Assembly: GCA_013414795.1 (NCBI GenBank) | Contig: CP058732.1 | Coordinates: forward strand, 2,083,950 to 2,147,949 | Length of the DNA stretch: 64,000 nt | Direction of reading: 5' to 3' | From: Candidatus Kapaibacterium sp. | Lineage (GTDB): Bacteria > Bacteroidota > Ignavibacteria > Kapaibacteriales > UBA2268 | Shown: positions 27,445 to 36,019 of the stretch, piece by piece | How positions within the stretch are numbered: the first letter of the stretch is position 1 | How the letters are laid out: every line of letters begins with the position of its first letter | Program-made: the position numbers and the translations under genes | Notes under the pieces: generated by a model | What the model saw: only the letters and a program-made list of their open reading frames with translations | The model's database searches: none | What the model was told of the DNA's origin: nothing

Positions 27445-29741
27445 CGTTCCAAAACAATAGGAAAAATTTGTACAACACCAACCTCATTAGAAATCTTTAA
27501 AAAATAAACTCCTGGAGGATTATTGGAAACATCGATTTGGTAGATGTTTGGCTTGCCTTTGGAAATTTGGCTTATCGGTGCCTTTTCGCCATATGAAGTA
27601 AATAAATCGAATGAATACTCTTTCTTTTTCGCTTTTACTTCAATAAAAATTATACCACTAGTTGGATTTGGATAATAAACAACCTCATCTGTAATCCTAC
27701 CAACAGTGAAGTTGATTGTTTCGCCCGAAACAGTTACATTGCAAGAACTTTCCGCAGAGTACAAATTTGGTTCACCAACGCCACGAAGGAATATGTATTG
27801 GTCCCAACATTTGTCGAAGAGAATAACTGTGTCCCGCTCTTCTCCGATTTTTGTTGGGGAGTAACAAACACTTACATTCTTTGTTTCGTAAGGAGCAAGA
27901 ACCAATGGAAATTGACCAGGAATTGTTGAAAAAGATTTATTTCCTTTTACAAATAGATAATCCAAAACCAATTGTTCACCAGTTTGATTACGAATCGAAA
28001 ATTCTATGCATTTAATTCCTCTCGCTTTTACACTGTCGAAATCCAGAATATACTTTGTTGACGAAAGCAATATTTCAAAGGCATTTGTTTCCTGGCGAAC
28101 ATTAATCACAACAGTATCGGAAAGCACTTCACATCCTTCCACGGCGAGTGCTCTTGCATAATAAGAACCAGTAGTCCGAGCAATGATTTGTTTTCCAGTT
28201 CCAATGGGTTTATTTTCTGAATCTTTGAACCATTCCACTTTCGTAAAATTCCCCTCAACAAAAAGAATAACAGAATCACCCTCGCAAATATCCAATCTCC
28301 CTATAACTTGAATCTTCGGCTTTGGAACCAGACGGAATTCAACAACTGCACTGTCTTTGCAACCATATTGATTGACTGCGTAAGCAACGAAACGACCAGG
28401 TTTTGTAACGAAAATCGTATCTCGTCGACCATCGCTCCAAAATGCGTTTGGTTCCTGCGTTTCGTACCACAAAGGAATCCCATTCCCCTCGCAAATATAT
28501 GCAATCCCTTCCTGTGATAATTTGATTTTCGGTTTGGAGTAAAATGTAATATTTATGCTCGCAGGAACAATCGTATCGCAATCTGTATCCCAAGAAATCA
28601 ATTCGTATTTCCCACTTTTGGTAACTCGAATTTCCTTTGACGTGGAGTTGTTCGACCACTGATAAAACTTTGCATTATTGACTGCTCTCAAAACAATTGT
28701 GTCGCCTTCGCAGGCAGTCGTATCGGGAACGACTTGGATTTGCGAGACAACTTTTTTAACCCCGACAAATTTGTATATGCCATCACCAACAACCCAACCA
28801 AGTGTGTCGTTAATAAACCAAAAATCATCGAGGTCAACTCCAGGGTCAATTCCGCAATTAAGTAAAGTCCAAGTGTCACCGCCATCGGAGGTATAATAAA
28901 CGGCTCTATCCCAGCCACAAACCCAACCACGAAGTGAATCGTGGAGAAAAGCCCCAAACATAGAAGTACCAGTCGAAAACTGCTTCCAACTTTTTCCCAA
29001 ATCTTTGGATGAACGAACACCACCCGAGCCACCGTCGCCACCGCATCCAGTTGAATAAGGAACAATTATAGTATTACCCGAAATCCACAAATCTTCTTGC
29101 CAGTCGTTGTTACCAGTGCGTGAAAAGATTTGCCAACTTCTCCCCCCGTCCGTCGTTTTCCAAATATATCCACTACTGGTTGCATAACCCAAACCCCATC
29201 TTGAGTAAATAATTACATCAGTAAGTCCAGAATTTGGGAGATAATTGATTTCAGTAACATAGTCCCAAGAATTGCCCCCGTTCGTAGTCAAAAAGAAACG
29301 TTGTGGTGTAATACAACCGCCACCAATCACAACACCATAATCCCTATCAACAAACCAATGTCCCCATAAATCTTCTGCTCTATTTGGCGTTATATCAAAC
29401 CAAGTTGCCCCGCCATCAGTCGTTTTGTAAATTTTGCCAAAACCATTTGATCCAATTCCAGAGGTAAATCCTACCTTTTCGTCAACAAAGTGAATGTGTT
29501 CCAATTGGTAAGCACCACGAATCATTGTTCCAGTCCAGGTTGCCCCCATATCAGTCGTTCTCAAAACTTTTCCATCGTAACCACAAACCCAGCCATAGTT
29601 TGGTTTATCGGGGAGGAAATACATTTCAAGCCAATAAGACTTGTCATACGGAGGAGGAATATTTTTTACCTTTTCCCATTGAGCAAAAAGAGAAGATATT
29701 GCAAACAAAAACAGCCAAATTGAAATATATAATAACTTCAT
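27441..29741 (-). CDS. secreted YCF48/BNR-repeat protein with T9SS C-terminal domain
   Basis: 766 residues. A signal peptide (MKLLYISIWLFLFAISSLFAQ) is followed by about 300 residues of beta-propeller repeats of YCF48/BNR type, visible as repeated TTDGGATW, TTNGGNSW, TTDGGRSW and TSDGGDTW motifs. Three or so Ig-like cysteine-containing modules (CEGDTIVLRA, CEGNGIPLWYE, CEGDSVILFVE) come next. The C-terminus has YYPNPTSGIIFIEV, GVYFLKISN and a short basic end, which is a type IX secretion sorting domain. The protein is likely exported and anchored at or released from the surface. It heads a chain with engB and tamB; a functional link is not implied. Confidence 0.85.
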   Translation of the reverse strand: MKLLYISIWLFLFAISSLFAQWEKVKNIPPPYDKSYWLEMYFLPDKPNYGWVCGYDGKVLRTTDMGATWTGTMIRGAYQLEHIHFVDEKVGFTSGIGSNGFGKIYKTTDGGATWFDITPNRAEDLWGHWFVDRDYGVVIGGGCITPQRFFLTTNGGNSWDYVTEINYLPNSGLTDVIIYSRWGLGYATSSGYIWKTTDGGRSWQIFSRTGNNDWQEDLWISGNTIIVPYSTGCGGDGGSGGVRSSKDLGKSWKQFSTGTSMFGAFLHDSLRGWVCGWDRAVYYTSDGGDTWTLLNCGIDPGVDLDDFWFINDTLGWVVGDGIYKFVGVKKVVSQIQVVPDTTACEGDTIVLRAVNNAKFYQWSNNSTSKEIRVTKSGKYELISWDTDCDTIVPASINITFYSKPKIKLSQEGIAYICEGNGIPLWYETQEPNAFWSDGRRDTIFVTKPGRFVAYAVNQYGCKDSAVVEFRLVPKPKIQVIGRLDICEGDSVILFVEGNFTKVEWFKDSENKPIGTGKQIIARTTGSYYARALAVEGCEVLSDTVVINVRQETNAFEILLSSTKYILDFDSVKARGIKCIEFSIRNQTGEQLVLDYLFVKGNKSFSTIPGQFPLVLAPYETKNVSVCYSPTKIGEERDTVILFDKCWDQYIFLRGVGEPNLYSAESSCNVTVSGETINFTVGRITDEVVYYPNPTSGIIFIEVKAKKKEYSFDLFTSYGEKAPISQISKGKPNIYQIDVSNNPPGVYFLKISNEVGVVQIFPIVLER

Positions 29742-29796
29742 AAATTCAAACTAAACTATCAAAATTACAATCGTTTTAATGTTGTTTTTATTGAAA

Positions 29797-30771
29797 TTAC
29801 ATTTTAAGAGAGTTACCAGCCTCTTGCAAAAGGTTTTCTAAATTGTAAACTATTGTAAATAAATTAAACTTTCGAAATCGCTGGCAAACCATATCGGCAA
29901 ACGCTTTTGAATAGAATGTACCTATTGAAAACACTCTGCCACCGAAAGTTCTCAACTCTTGAATGTCGGGAATCATCTCACGCACAATTTGCTCTTGCTC
30001 TGGTGTTTGCGGTACTATTATCACCTGGTAAAGTGGCATTTGCTGTTCCTTTTGCAAGTACCCATCAATCATACCATTCAACTCCTCCGAAATCAATTTC
30101 TCTTCATCTGTAACTTTCTCATCGGCTAATACCATTTCATTAATTAAATCTTTTAATTGTGCAACTTGTTCAACTGGTGGGTCTCGGGATAAGTAATCCA
30201 GAAGTTTATTCCGCAAATAAACATATTTATTTTCCTGTTTAATATATTTTCTTTCTTTGTTTTTGCTTTCAACGGAATATGGAATGTTCCATTCAAGTGC
30301 AAAAAACTGGATTAAATTCTTTTCACGCTCATCTAAATCTTCGTCTATCATAGCAACTTGATGAAGAATATCTAAAATAATCTCTGCATTTTGCGGTTTG
30401 AAAAATTTTTTCAACAAATAGTTTGCTTCTTTTCGTTCAATCTTTAACGCTTGTTTAACAAGTGTCCAAAAACCTTTCTTCCTTTCACCCCGAACCCATA
30501 AACCCGTACCAATTAGCAGGAAAACAGTTGATTGCAGAATTATTAACGATGTATCAATAATGCTTTCAATATCGTTTTTCATAACGTAAGAGATGAGCCA
30601 AATCAAACAGTTTAATATCAAAAGAGAAAGACCAGCAATCGATTGGCTTTCTGCAACTACTTTCTCGTGTTTACGCTTCCATATTTTGTTTGTTTGCAAA
30701 TAAACTTGAACCACACTCATTAGAAGTGAAATCCAAATGAAGGCATCTATCAACTTTTCAAAAGTATCCAT
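29797..30771 (-). CDS. membrane protein with PQ-loop-like, TerB-like and SPOR-like parts
   Basis: 324 residues, no close family recognised. The first ~110 residues hold three hydrophobic helices whose pattern (QTNKIWKRK, then LILNCLIWLISYVMKNDIESI) resembles a SemiSWEET/PQ-loop unit. A middle cytoplasmic stretch (about 125-245) has acidic TerB-like segments, LHQVAMIDEDLDEREKNLI and EMVLADEKVTDEEKLI. The last ~70 residues (FSIGTFYSKAFADMVCQRF) look like a SPOR-type ferredoxin-like fold. These matches come from reading patterns by eye and are tentative. It stands 55 nt upstream of the T9SS YCF48 gene on the same strand. Confidence 0.6.
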   Translation of the reverse strand: MDTFEKLIDAFIWISLLMSVVQVYLQTNKIWKRKHEKVVAESQSIAGLSLLILNCLIWLISYVMKNDIESIIDTSLIILQSTVFLLIGTGLWVRGERKKGFWTLVKQALKIERKEANYLLKKFFKPQNAEIILDILHQVAMIDEDLDEREKNLIQFFALEWNIPYSVESKNKERKYIKQENKYVYLRNKLLDYLSRDPPVEQVAQLKDLINEMVLADEKVTDEEKLISEELNGMIDGYLQKEQQMPLYQVIIVPQTPEQEQIVREMIPDIQELRTFGGRVFSIGTFYSKAFADMVCQRFRKFNLFTIVYNLENLLQEAGNSLKM

Positions 30772-30857
30772 ATTCGCCTCGTGTTGAAACTTACAAAAAT
30801 AAATTACAAAAGTTTTTCAGAAATTTGCAATTTAAGTTTATTACAAATTAGAATTAA

Positions 30858-31955
30858 ATGGTAATTTTCGTTGACGAGCAAATTCCTTTCCTTGCTGAAT
30901 CTCTTGCCTCGGTCGGAGAAGTTCATACTTTTAATGGCAGAAGTTTAACTCGAAAGCATTTATCCGAATCAAATTGTGAGTTTCTCTTTGTTCGTTCGAC
31001 CACAAAGGTTAACCAAAACTTGCTCGATGGAACAAAAGTAATTTTTGTGGGAACTGCAACTTCTGGTATTGACCACATCGATACTGATTATCTAAAATCC
31101 AAAAATATCCATTTTGTCGAGGCAAAAGGTTCAAATGCAAATTCCGTTGCTGAATATGTGGTATTCTCCATTTTGCATTGGTCTAAAATCAAACAAATAG
31201 AGTTAAAAAGCCAAACTATTGGGATTATTGGTTTTGGAAACATTGGTAAACTTGTTGCAAAATATTCAAGTCTTCTTGGTTTGAAAATATTGATTAACGA
31301 CCCACCCTTGCTCGAAGAGTCGTACAAGAAAAATATTAATCCATTCCCAAACTATGTAAAATATTGTGAATTGGACGATTTGTTAGGGAATTCAACTATT
31401 GTAACTAACCACACTCCTTTGACAATGACCGACAAATACCCAACATATCGCTTGCTTGACGAGGAAAAATTACAACTAATCGAACCCTATTCACTATTCA
31501 TTCATACCTCAAGAGGAAGTGTTGTTGTAGAAAAAGATTTGCTCGATTTGCAACCAGAAAAGAAATTTTCATTAGTTATCGATGTTTGGGAGAACGAACC
31601 AAATATCAACACAGAACTTGTTAAAGAATGTATGATATGCACGCCACACGTTGCTGGGTACTCATACGATGGCAAACTGCGTGGGACATTGAAAATGCTT
31701 TCCGAATTCGAAAAGTTTACCAACATAAAGCCTAACTATTCACTGATTGAAAAAGAACTTTCAAACTACCAGCCATTAAGCAGTGAATACTTTAACAATC
31801 CCGATTATATTTACGAAAAACTTCAGCAAAATAGATGTTTACTCGAAGATACGGAACAATTCAAGACTATTTTTTCAATCTCTAACCCAACTGAACGAGC
31901 AAAATTTTTCGATTCATTGCGGAAGAACTATCCAAAAAGAAGGGAAACTCTTTAG
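30858..31955 (+). CDS. pdxB: 4-phosphoerythronate dehydrogenase
   Basis: 365 residues, a D-2-hydroxyacid dehydrogenase fold with the PdxB-type C-terminal dimerisation extension. PdxB oxidises 4-phospho-D-erythronate in the deoxyxylulose-5-phosphate-dependent pyridoxal phosphate pathway. Landmarks are VDEQIPF at the N-terminus, LFVRSTTKVN, FVGTATSGIDHID, and the NAD-binding IGIIGFGNIGKLVAKY. The catalytic region HTSRGSVV and TPHVAGYSYDGK is present. The stop lies 7 nt before folC, so both cofactor genes form one unit. Confidence 0.88.
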   Translation: MVIFVDEQIPFLAESLASVGEVHTFNGRSLTRKHLSESNCEFLFVRSTTKVNQNLLDGTKVIFVGTATSGIDHIDTDYLKSKNIHFVEAKGSNANSVAEYVVFSILHWSKIKQIELKSQTIGIIGFGNIGKLVAKYSSLLGLKILINDPPLLEESYKKNINPFPNYVKYCELDDLLGNSTIVTNHTPLTMTDKYPTYRLLDEEKLQLIEPYSLFIHTSRGSVVVEKDLLDLQPEKKFSLVIDVWENEPNINTELVKECMICTPHVAGYSYDGKLRGTLKMLSEFEKFTNIKPNYSLIEKELSNYQPLSSEYFNNPDYIYEKLQQNRCLLEDTEQFKTIFSISNPTERAKFFDSLRKNYPKRRETL

Positions 31956-31962
31956 GTCGAAT

Positions 31963-33282
31963 ATGAGGAAGGACTTATTAGAAAAATTATTTGGGCTTCG
32001 TCGGTTTGGGATAAATCCAGGACTTGAAAGAATAGCCAAAATTCTCGACGATAGTGGCAATCCCCATCGAAACTTAAAAGCAATACACATTGCTGGAACA
32101 AACGGAAAGGGTTCGGTTGCATCGCTTTTAGCATCTATTTACACCGAAGCCAATTATAATGTAGGCTTGTACACTTCCCCTCATATCTTTGCTTTTAACG
32201 AAAGAATAAAAATTAACGGGAAACCAATACCCGACGAGGCACTTGAACCTTTGATTGAAAAATATCTACCATTCAGCGAGAAGTATTCTGCAACTTTTTT
32301 TGAAATTACAACAGCAATTGCGTTTGAATACTTTGCAAACTCAAATGTTGATATTTGTGTTGTCGAAACTGGGCTCGGTGGTCGGTTCGATGCCACAAAT
32401 ATCATTGACCCAATTATTTCTGTTATAACAAAAATAGATTTCGACCACGAGCAATATCTTGGAAAAACATTAGAAGAAATTGCAACCGAGAAAGCGGGTA
32501 TAATAAAACCAAACAAAAAGGGGATAATATCCTTTAACAACGAAAACGTATACAAAAAGATAAAAGAAATTTGTTCAAACTCCTCCCAAATTCTTTTAGT
32601 TGAAGATTTAGTTAAAGGAAATATACAATCAATAACACTAAACTCTATGATGCTTGAAATCGAAACGAACAAAGATATCTACTTCTTTGAAACTGATTTG
32701 CTTGGAAGCCATCAATTTGAAAACATTGCAACAAGTGTCGTATGTGTCGAAAATCTTCTTAATCAATTTCCAATTTCAAAGAAATCACTCATTGACGGAA
32801 TTAAAAAAGTTCGAACAAACGCTGGGCTTTATGGTAGATTTGAATTACTGCGAGAAAACCCGCCATTTCTAATTGATGTCGGACACAATCCGAATTCAAT
32901 TCAAAAAACGACAGAACTCATCAAACAACTTTTCACCAATTTGAAATGGCAAATAATTTTTGCATCAATGAGTGACAAAAATTATTCAAAAATGATAGAA
33001 TACCTTGCGTCAATAGCCAAAAGTTTCCTCCTTCCAAATCTTCAATACGAGCGAGCAGAAAGGAATTCGAAAATAGCAAAAGCAATCGAAAATTCCAGTG
33101 CAACAAAGAGCATACCATTTATCTTATTCGACACGCCCGAAAAGGCACTGGAATATACATTAAACAGCCACGAACCTACACTTGTTATTGGTTCTTTCTA
33201 CTTACTTGCTGAATTAACACCATCACTAATAAAACACTTAAACTGGAAATTTGAAATTTCTTCTGACCAAATGACAATTTAA
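31963..33282 (+). CDS. folC: folylpolyglutamate synthase / dihydrofolate synthase
   Basis: 439 residues, Mur-ligase-like ATP-dependent enzyme adding glutamate to dihydropteroate or folate. The P-loop is IAGTNGKGSVASLL, followed by YTSPHIFAFNERI and the GLGGRFDATNI motif diagnostic of FolC. The FDHEQYLGKTLEEIATEKAGIIK stretch is conserved and holds the carbamylated-lysine region. The ATG at 31963 gives a normal N-terminus; longer in-frame openings back to 31783 lie inside pdxB and are not credible. A strong hairpin terminator follows. Confidence 0.93.
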   Translation: MRKDLLEKLFGLRRFGINPGLERIAKILDDSGNPHRNLKAIHIAGTNGKGSVASLLASIYTEANYNVGLYTSPHIFAFNERIKINGKPIPDEALEPLIEKYLPFSEKYSATFFEITTAIAFEYFANSNVDICVVETGLGGRFDATNIIDPIISVITKIDFDHEQYLGKTLEEIATEKAGIIKPNKKGIISFNNENVYKKIKEICSNSSQILLVEDLVKGNIQSITLNSMMLEIETNKDIYFFETDLLGSHQFENIATSVVCVENLLNQFPISKKSLIDGIKKVRTNAGLYGRFELLRENPPFLIDVGHNPNSIQKTTELIKQLFTNLKWQIIFASMSDKNYSKMIEYLASIAKSFLLPNLQYERAERNSKIAKAIENSSATKSIPFILFDTPEKALEYTLNSHEPTLVIGSFYLLAELTPSLIKHLNWKFEISSDQMTI

Positions 33283-33290
33283 AAGCGAAG

Positions 33291-33317
33291 AGGGCTCTTT
33301 CTTTGGGAAAGAGCCCT
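33291..33317. terminator. bidirectional rho-independent terminator
   Basis: AGGGCTCTTT...AAAGAGCCCT is a perfect stem of 10-11 bp with a TTTGG loop, followed on the plus strand by GTTCTTTTTG. It lies between convergent folC and a lipoprotein gene and probably serves both. Confidence 0.85.
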
Positions 33318-33343
33318 GTTCTTTTTGAATAGCGGTGGTTTTT

Positions 33344-34015
33344 TTACGGTCTTGTTCCTGGTCCTTTTCCGCCCCTGTTATCTTTACATTTTGCAAGTAG
33401 TTCATCGAACAAGGCTTTTTGCTCATCAGTCAAAATACTCTTAATATTTGCAATGAAAGTATCCCAGCATTCTTTCAATTGTTGCAAAACTTGTTGACGC
33501 ACAGGATTGTTAATCAATGCTTCCCTTGTTCTTTCGTTAATTTGGCGCAATTGTTGCCAAGCCTCTTCACGGGTAATTGCCCCACTTTGCAGTTGTTCAC
33601 GAACTTGTTGTCTTGCTTGATTGGCTTGTTGAAGGATTTGCCTTTCGCTTTCTCTTAAAGCCATTAAAGCACTTTTGACGCAATCACGATATGCTTGCAT
33701 AAACTCTTGAATTTGTGCTTTTTGTTCATCGGTTAAATTCAATTGCTTCAAAATCCTTCCAAGTGGGACCATATACTTAATTGGTCTCTCTGGATAAAGT
33801 GGGTCATCTTTGGGGAAGAGAAGCATTGCTGGTTTGTCGATTGTGGCTTCGCTCAAATCAGACGGCACATTCATTTCCGTTTCATACGGAATATTGGCGT
33901 TGTAAATCATATTTTCGGTCGTCGGATTTGTTGGGTTATCCAATTTGTTGCAGGCAGAGAATAGAACCAACCCGAGTGTTAAGATTGCTACTGCAATAAC
34001 TGTTAGTCTTTTCAT
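33344..34015 (-). CDS. lipoprotein with Spy/CpxP-like helical repeats
   Basis: 223 residues from the ATG at 34015, which has AAGGAGG upstream; an earlier start at 34042 is less likely. The signal ends in LVLFSAC, a lipobox, with mature residues CNKLDNPTNPT. After a disordered stretch the C-terminal ~130 residues are Gln/Arg/Glu-rich amphipathic helix with two LTDEQKA motifs (LTDEQKAQIQEF and LTDEQKALFDEL), the pattern of Spy/CpxP-like periplasmic chaperones and LTXXQ proteins. Function in envelope stress or metal binding is only suggested by that pattern. Confidence 0.75.
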   Translation of the reverse strand: MKRLTVIAVAILTLGLVLFSACNKLDNPTNPTTENMIYNANIPYETEMNVPSDLSEATIDKPAMLLFPKDDPLYPERPIKYMVPLGRILKQLNLTDEQKAQIQEFMQAYRDCVKSALMALRESERQILQQANQARQQVREQLQSGAITREEAWQQLRQINERTREALINNPVRQQVLQQLKECWDTFIANIKSILTDEQKALFDELLAKCKDNRGGKGPGTRP

Positions 34016-34155
34016 AGAACCTCCTTTTGTTTGGTTAAACATCCGTTACTCAATTATTTTGACAAAAAACTTTTAAAAAAGTTTAATTGAACTCAAAAAA
34101 AACAACAAAAATTTTTAAATTTTGTTACACACGAAATAAAAAAATTTAAAAAAGT

Positions 34156-34830
34156 ATGGAAATATTTGATTTAGAATCTCAAAATTACGATAGTTGGTAC
34201 GAAACGAAACTGGGACATTTTGTTGACCAGATTGAAACGCAAGCAGTCTTCGATTTACTTACACCAGAAGAGAATATGAAAATACTCGATGTTGGCTGTG
34301 GAACTGGCAACTACTCTATCAAACTTGCTAAACTTAATTGCATTGTCACAGGAATTGACATTTCAGAAGAAATGCTAAAAATTGCTAAAAGAAAAAGCGA
34401 AGCAGAACAACTCCCAATTAATTTTGTACACGGGAACATCGAGTCTATGCCCTTCGAATCCAATTCATTTGATGCAGTAATTTCTGTTGCTGTCCTTGAA
34501 TTCGTTAATAACAAAGCAAAAGCATTCGAAGAAATATTTCGAGTGGTTAAACCCAAAGGGAAAATTGTTGTCGGATTTCTGAATAAAGAAAGCCCTTGGG
34601 GAGAACTATATCTTTCGGATGAATTTCAAAAGAACACAGTTTTTAAATATGCTTATCTTTACACAAGAGAAGAAATTTCTAAAATTTATTCCGAGGAGTT
34701 AGTTACAATTAAAGAAACATTGTTTACCCCTCCGTGGATTTCAGAAAGCGAAATTTCATTGGAAAAAGAAAAAGAGTTCTCCAAAAAATATAATGGTGGT
34801 TTTTTGGTGGCACTATGGATGAAAAAGTAA
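34156..34830 (+). CDS. class I SAM-dependent methyltransferase
   Basis: 224 residues, Methyltransf_11-type fold. The SAM-binding motif I is ILDVGCGTGNYS, with the acidic residue of motif II in GIDISEEML, then GNIESMPFESNSFD and the RVVKPKGKIVVG motif. The substrate cannot be told from sequence. The gene overlaps the next one by 16 nt in another frame (LWMKK stop over ATGGATGAAAAA). A role tied to thiamine or small-molecule methylation is a guess from that overlap only. Confidence 0.85.
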   Translation: MEIFDLESQNYDSWYETKLGHFVDQIETQAVFDLLTPEENMKILDVGCGTGNYSIKLAKLNCIVTGIDISEEMLKIAKRKSEAEQLPINFVHGNIESMPFESNSFDAVISVAVLEFVNNKAKAFEEIFRVVKPKGKIVVGFLNKESPWGELYLSDEFQKNTVFKYAYLYTREEISKIYSEELVTIKETLFTPPWISESEISLEKEKEFSKKYNGGFLVALWMKK

Positions 34831-35078
34831 TATCAGCGGAAGTTTCTTTTATTCCAATAGAAACAAATAATTATTTCGAAGACGTTAATGAGGTTCTTCA
34901 AATAATTAAAAACGCTGGTATACAATACGAAATAAATTCCTTCTCTACAATTGTTTTTGGGGAAAAAACGAAAGTATTTGGGCTTTTGCGCACCATTTTC
35001 GACGCAATGGATGTAAATTCCAAATTCATTTTGGTTGCGAAAATATCTAACACTTGCGGTTGCAAAATAAAGAATTAA
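34815..35078 (+). CDS. MTH1187-family (DUF77) thiamine-binding-type protein
   Basis: 87 residues, matching the small MTH1187/YqgV-like family of ferredoxin-like fold proteins, some of which bind thiamine-like pyrimidines. The motif VNEVLQIIKNAGIQYEINSF followed by STIVFGEKTKVFGLL is characteristic. A C-terminal CGCK pair may bind metal but is not a family hallmark. It starts inside the methyltransferase gene, which suggests translational coupling. Confidence 0.75.
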   Translation: MDEKVISAEVSFIPIETNNYFEDVNEVLQIIKNAGIQYEINSFSTIVFGEKTKVFGLLRTIFDAMDVNSKFILVAKISNTCGCKIKN

Positions 35079-35087
35079 TGTTTCATA

Positions 35088-36011
35088 TTAATAATTCATT
35101 AGACGTTCGAAATCGGAGCCTTGCTCCCTGTCGAGATATTTGTAGGTCATCAGTCCTTCACTTATTGACGAAAACTTGATGGACAGCAACGCTTCCGCAT
35201 AAGATTGTTGCAAGCCAAAGAAAGTGCCTTCATCCTTTTGCGAAACAAGTCTTCTATATATTTTTAAATTGAAAAATTTGGCGATTTTTTCTGCAAAAGT
35301 TTCCATTGAAACATAATCAAAACCACCGAAATGAAGAGTACCAGTCAGTTCCATTTCAATTATTTTGAAGACTCCCCAAGCAACATCTTCGCTCAACACT
35401 GGATTAGTTTTATAATTGTGGGTAATAACAAGAAGCCCATTGTTTCGTAATTCAGAAAGAATTTTACCAACAATGTCTTTTTTCTGATGACCGCTTACAC
35501 CGTAGACCAACGGCAACCGTATAATTGTGTAATAATTCAGGTTAGAAATTACAAGATTTTCCGCAGCAAGTTTGGTTTTTCCAAGATATGTTTTGGGGTT
35601 TGGCTTTGCCTTCTCGAAATATGGACCATCGTTCCCATCGAAAATATCTTCGCAAGAAAATGTAATCAAGTGGGAATTAAGGATTTTTGAAATAGAAACA
35701 AGATGTTCGACAAGTTGAACATTGACCTGCCAGGCAATTTGTTTGTTCTTCTCGCAAAACTCTCTATCGCTAATTCCAACAGCATTGATAATGACATTGG
35801 GTTTTTCTTCAAGTAATTTCGCCCGTAACTGTTTAAAATCAGTTAATTGAAACACATAATTTTTTTTCAATTTCTCGAACTCGACAGAAAGTTCTCTGTT
35901 GGAGTATGTAACAAGGCTCCAAGAATCATCGGCTTCTTGTAGAATTGTTTCAACAATTGCTTCGCCAACAATTCCCGTTGGACCTAACAATGCAATTTTC
36001 TTTTCACTCAT
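35088..36011 (-). CDS. NAD-dependent epimerase/reductase (RmlD-like SDR)
   Basis: 307 residues from the ATG at 36011. An extended SDR Rossmann fold starts with IALLGPTGIVGEAIVE. The middle has INAVGISDREFCE and the YLGKTKLAAE active-site motif with catalytic Tyr and Lys, then IIRLPLVYGVSG. This resembles dTDP-4-dehydrorhamnose reductase (RmlD-type) proteins, but it is not next to other rhamnose genes. It follows mnmG by 8 nt, with a GAAAGG site in the end of mnmG, so it is co-transcribed with it. The in-frame frame upstream of 36011 lies inside mnmG. Confidence 0.8.
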   Translation of the reverse strand: MSEKKIALLGPTGIVGEAIVETILQEADDSWSLVTYSNRELSVEFEKLKKNYVFQLTDFKQLRAKLLEEKPNVIINAVGISDREFCEKNKQIAWQVNVQLVEHLVSISKILNSHLITFSCEDIFDGNDGPYFEKAKPNPKTYLGKTKLAAENLVISNLNYYTIIRLPLVYGVSGHQKKDIVGKILSELRNNGLLVITHNYKTNPVLSEDVAWGVFKIIEMELTGTLHFGGFDYVSMETFAEKIAKFFNLKIYRRLVSQKDEGTFFGLQQSYAEALLSIKFSSISEGLMTYKYLDREQGSDFERLMNY

Positions 36012-36019
36012 AACTGCTT

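Noticed and set aside
31783-31962. Longer N-terminus for folC
   Set aside because: It lies inside pdxB and FolC families begin near the ATG at 31963.
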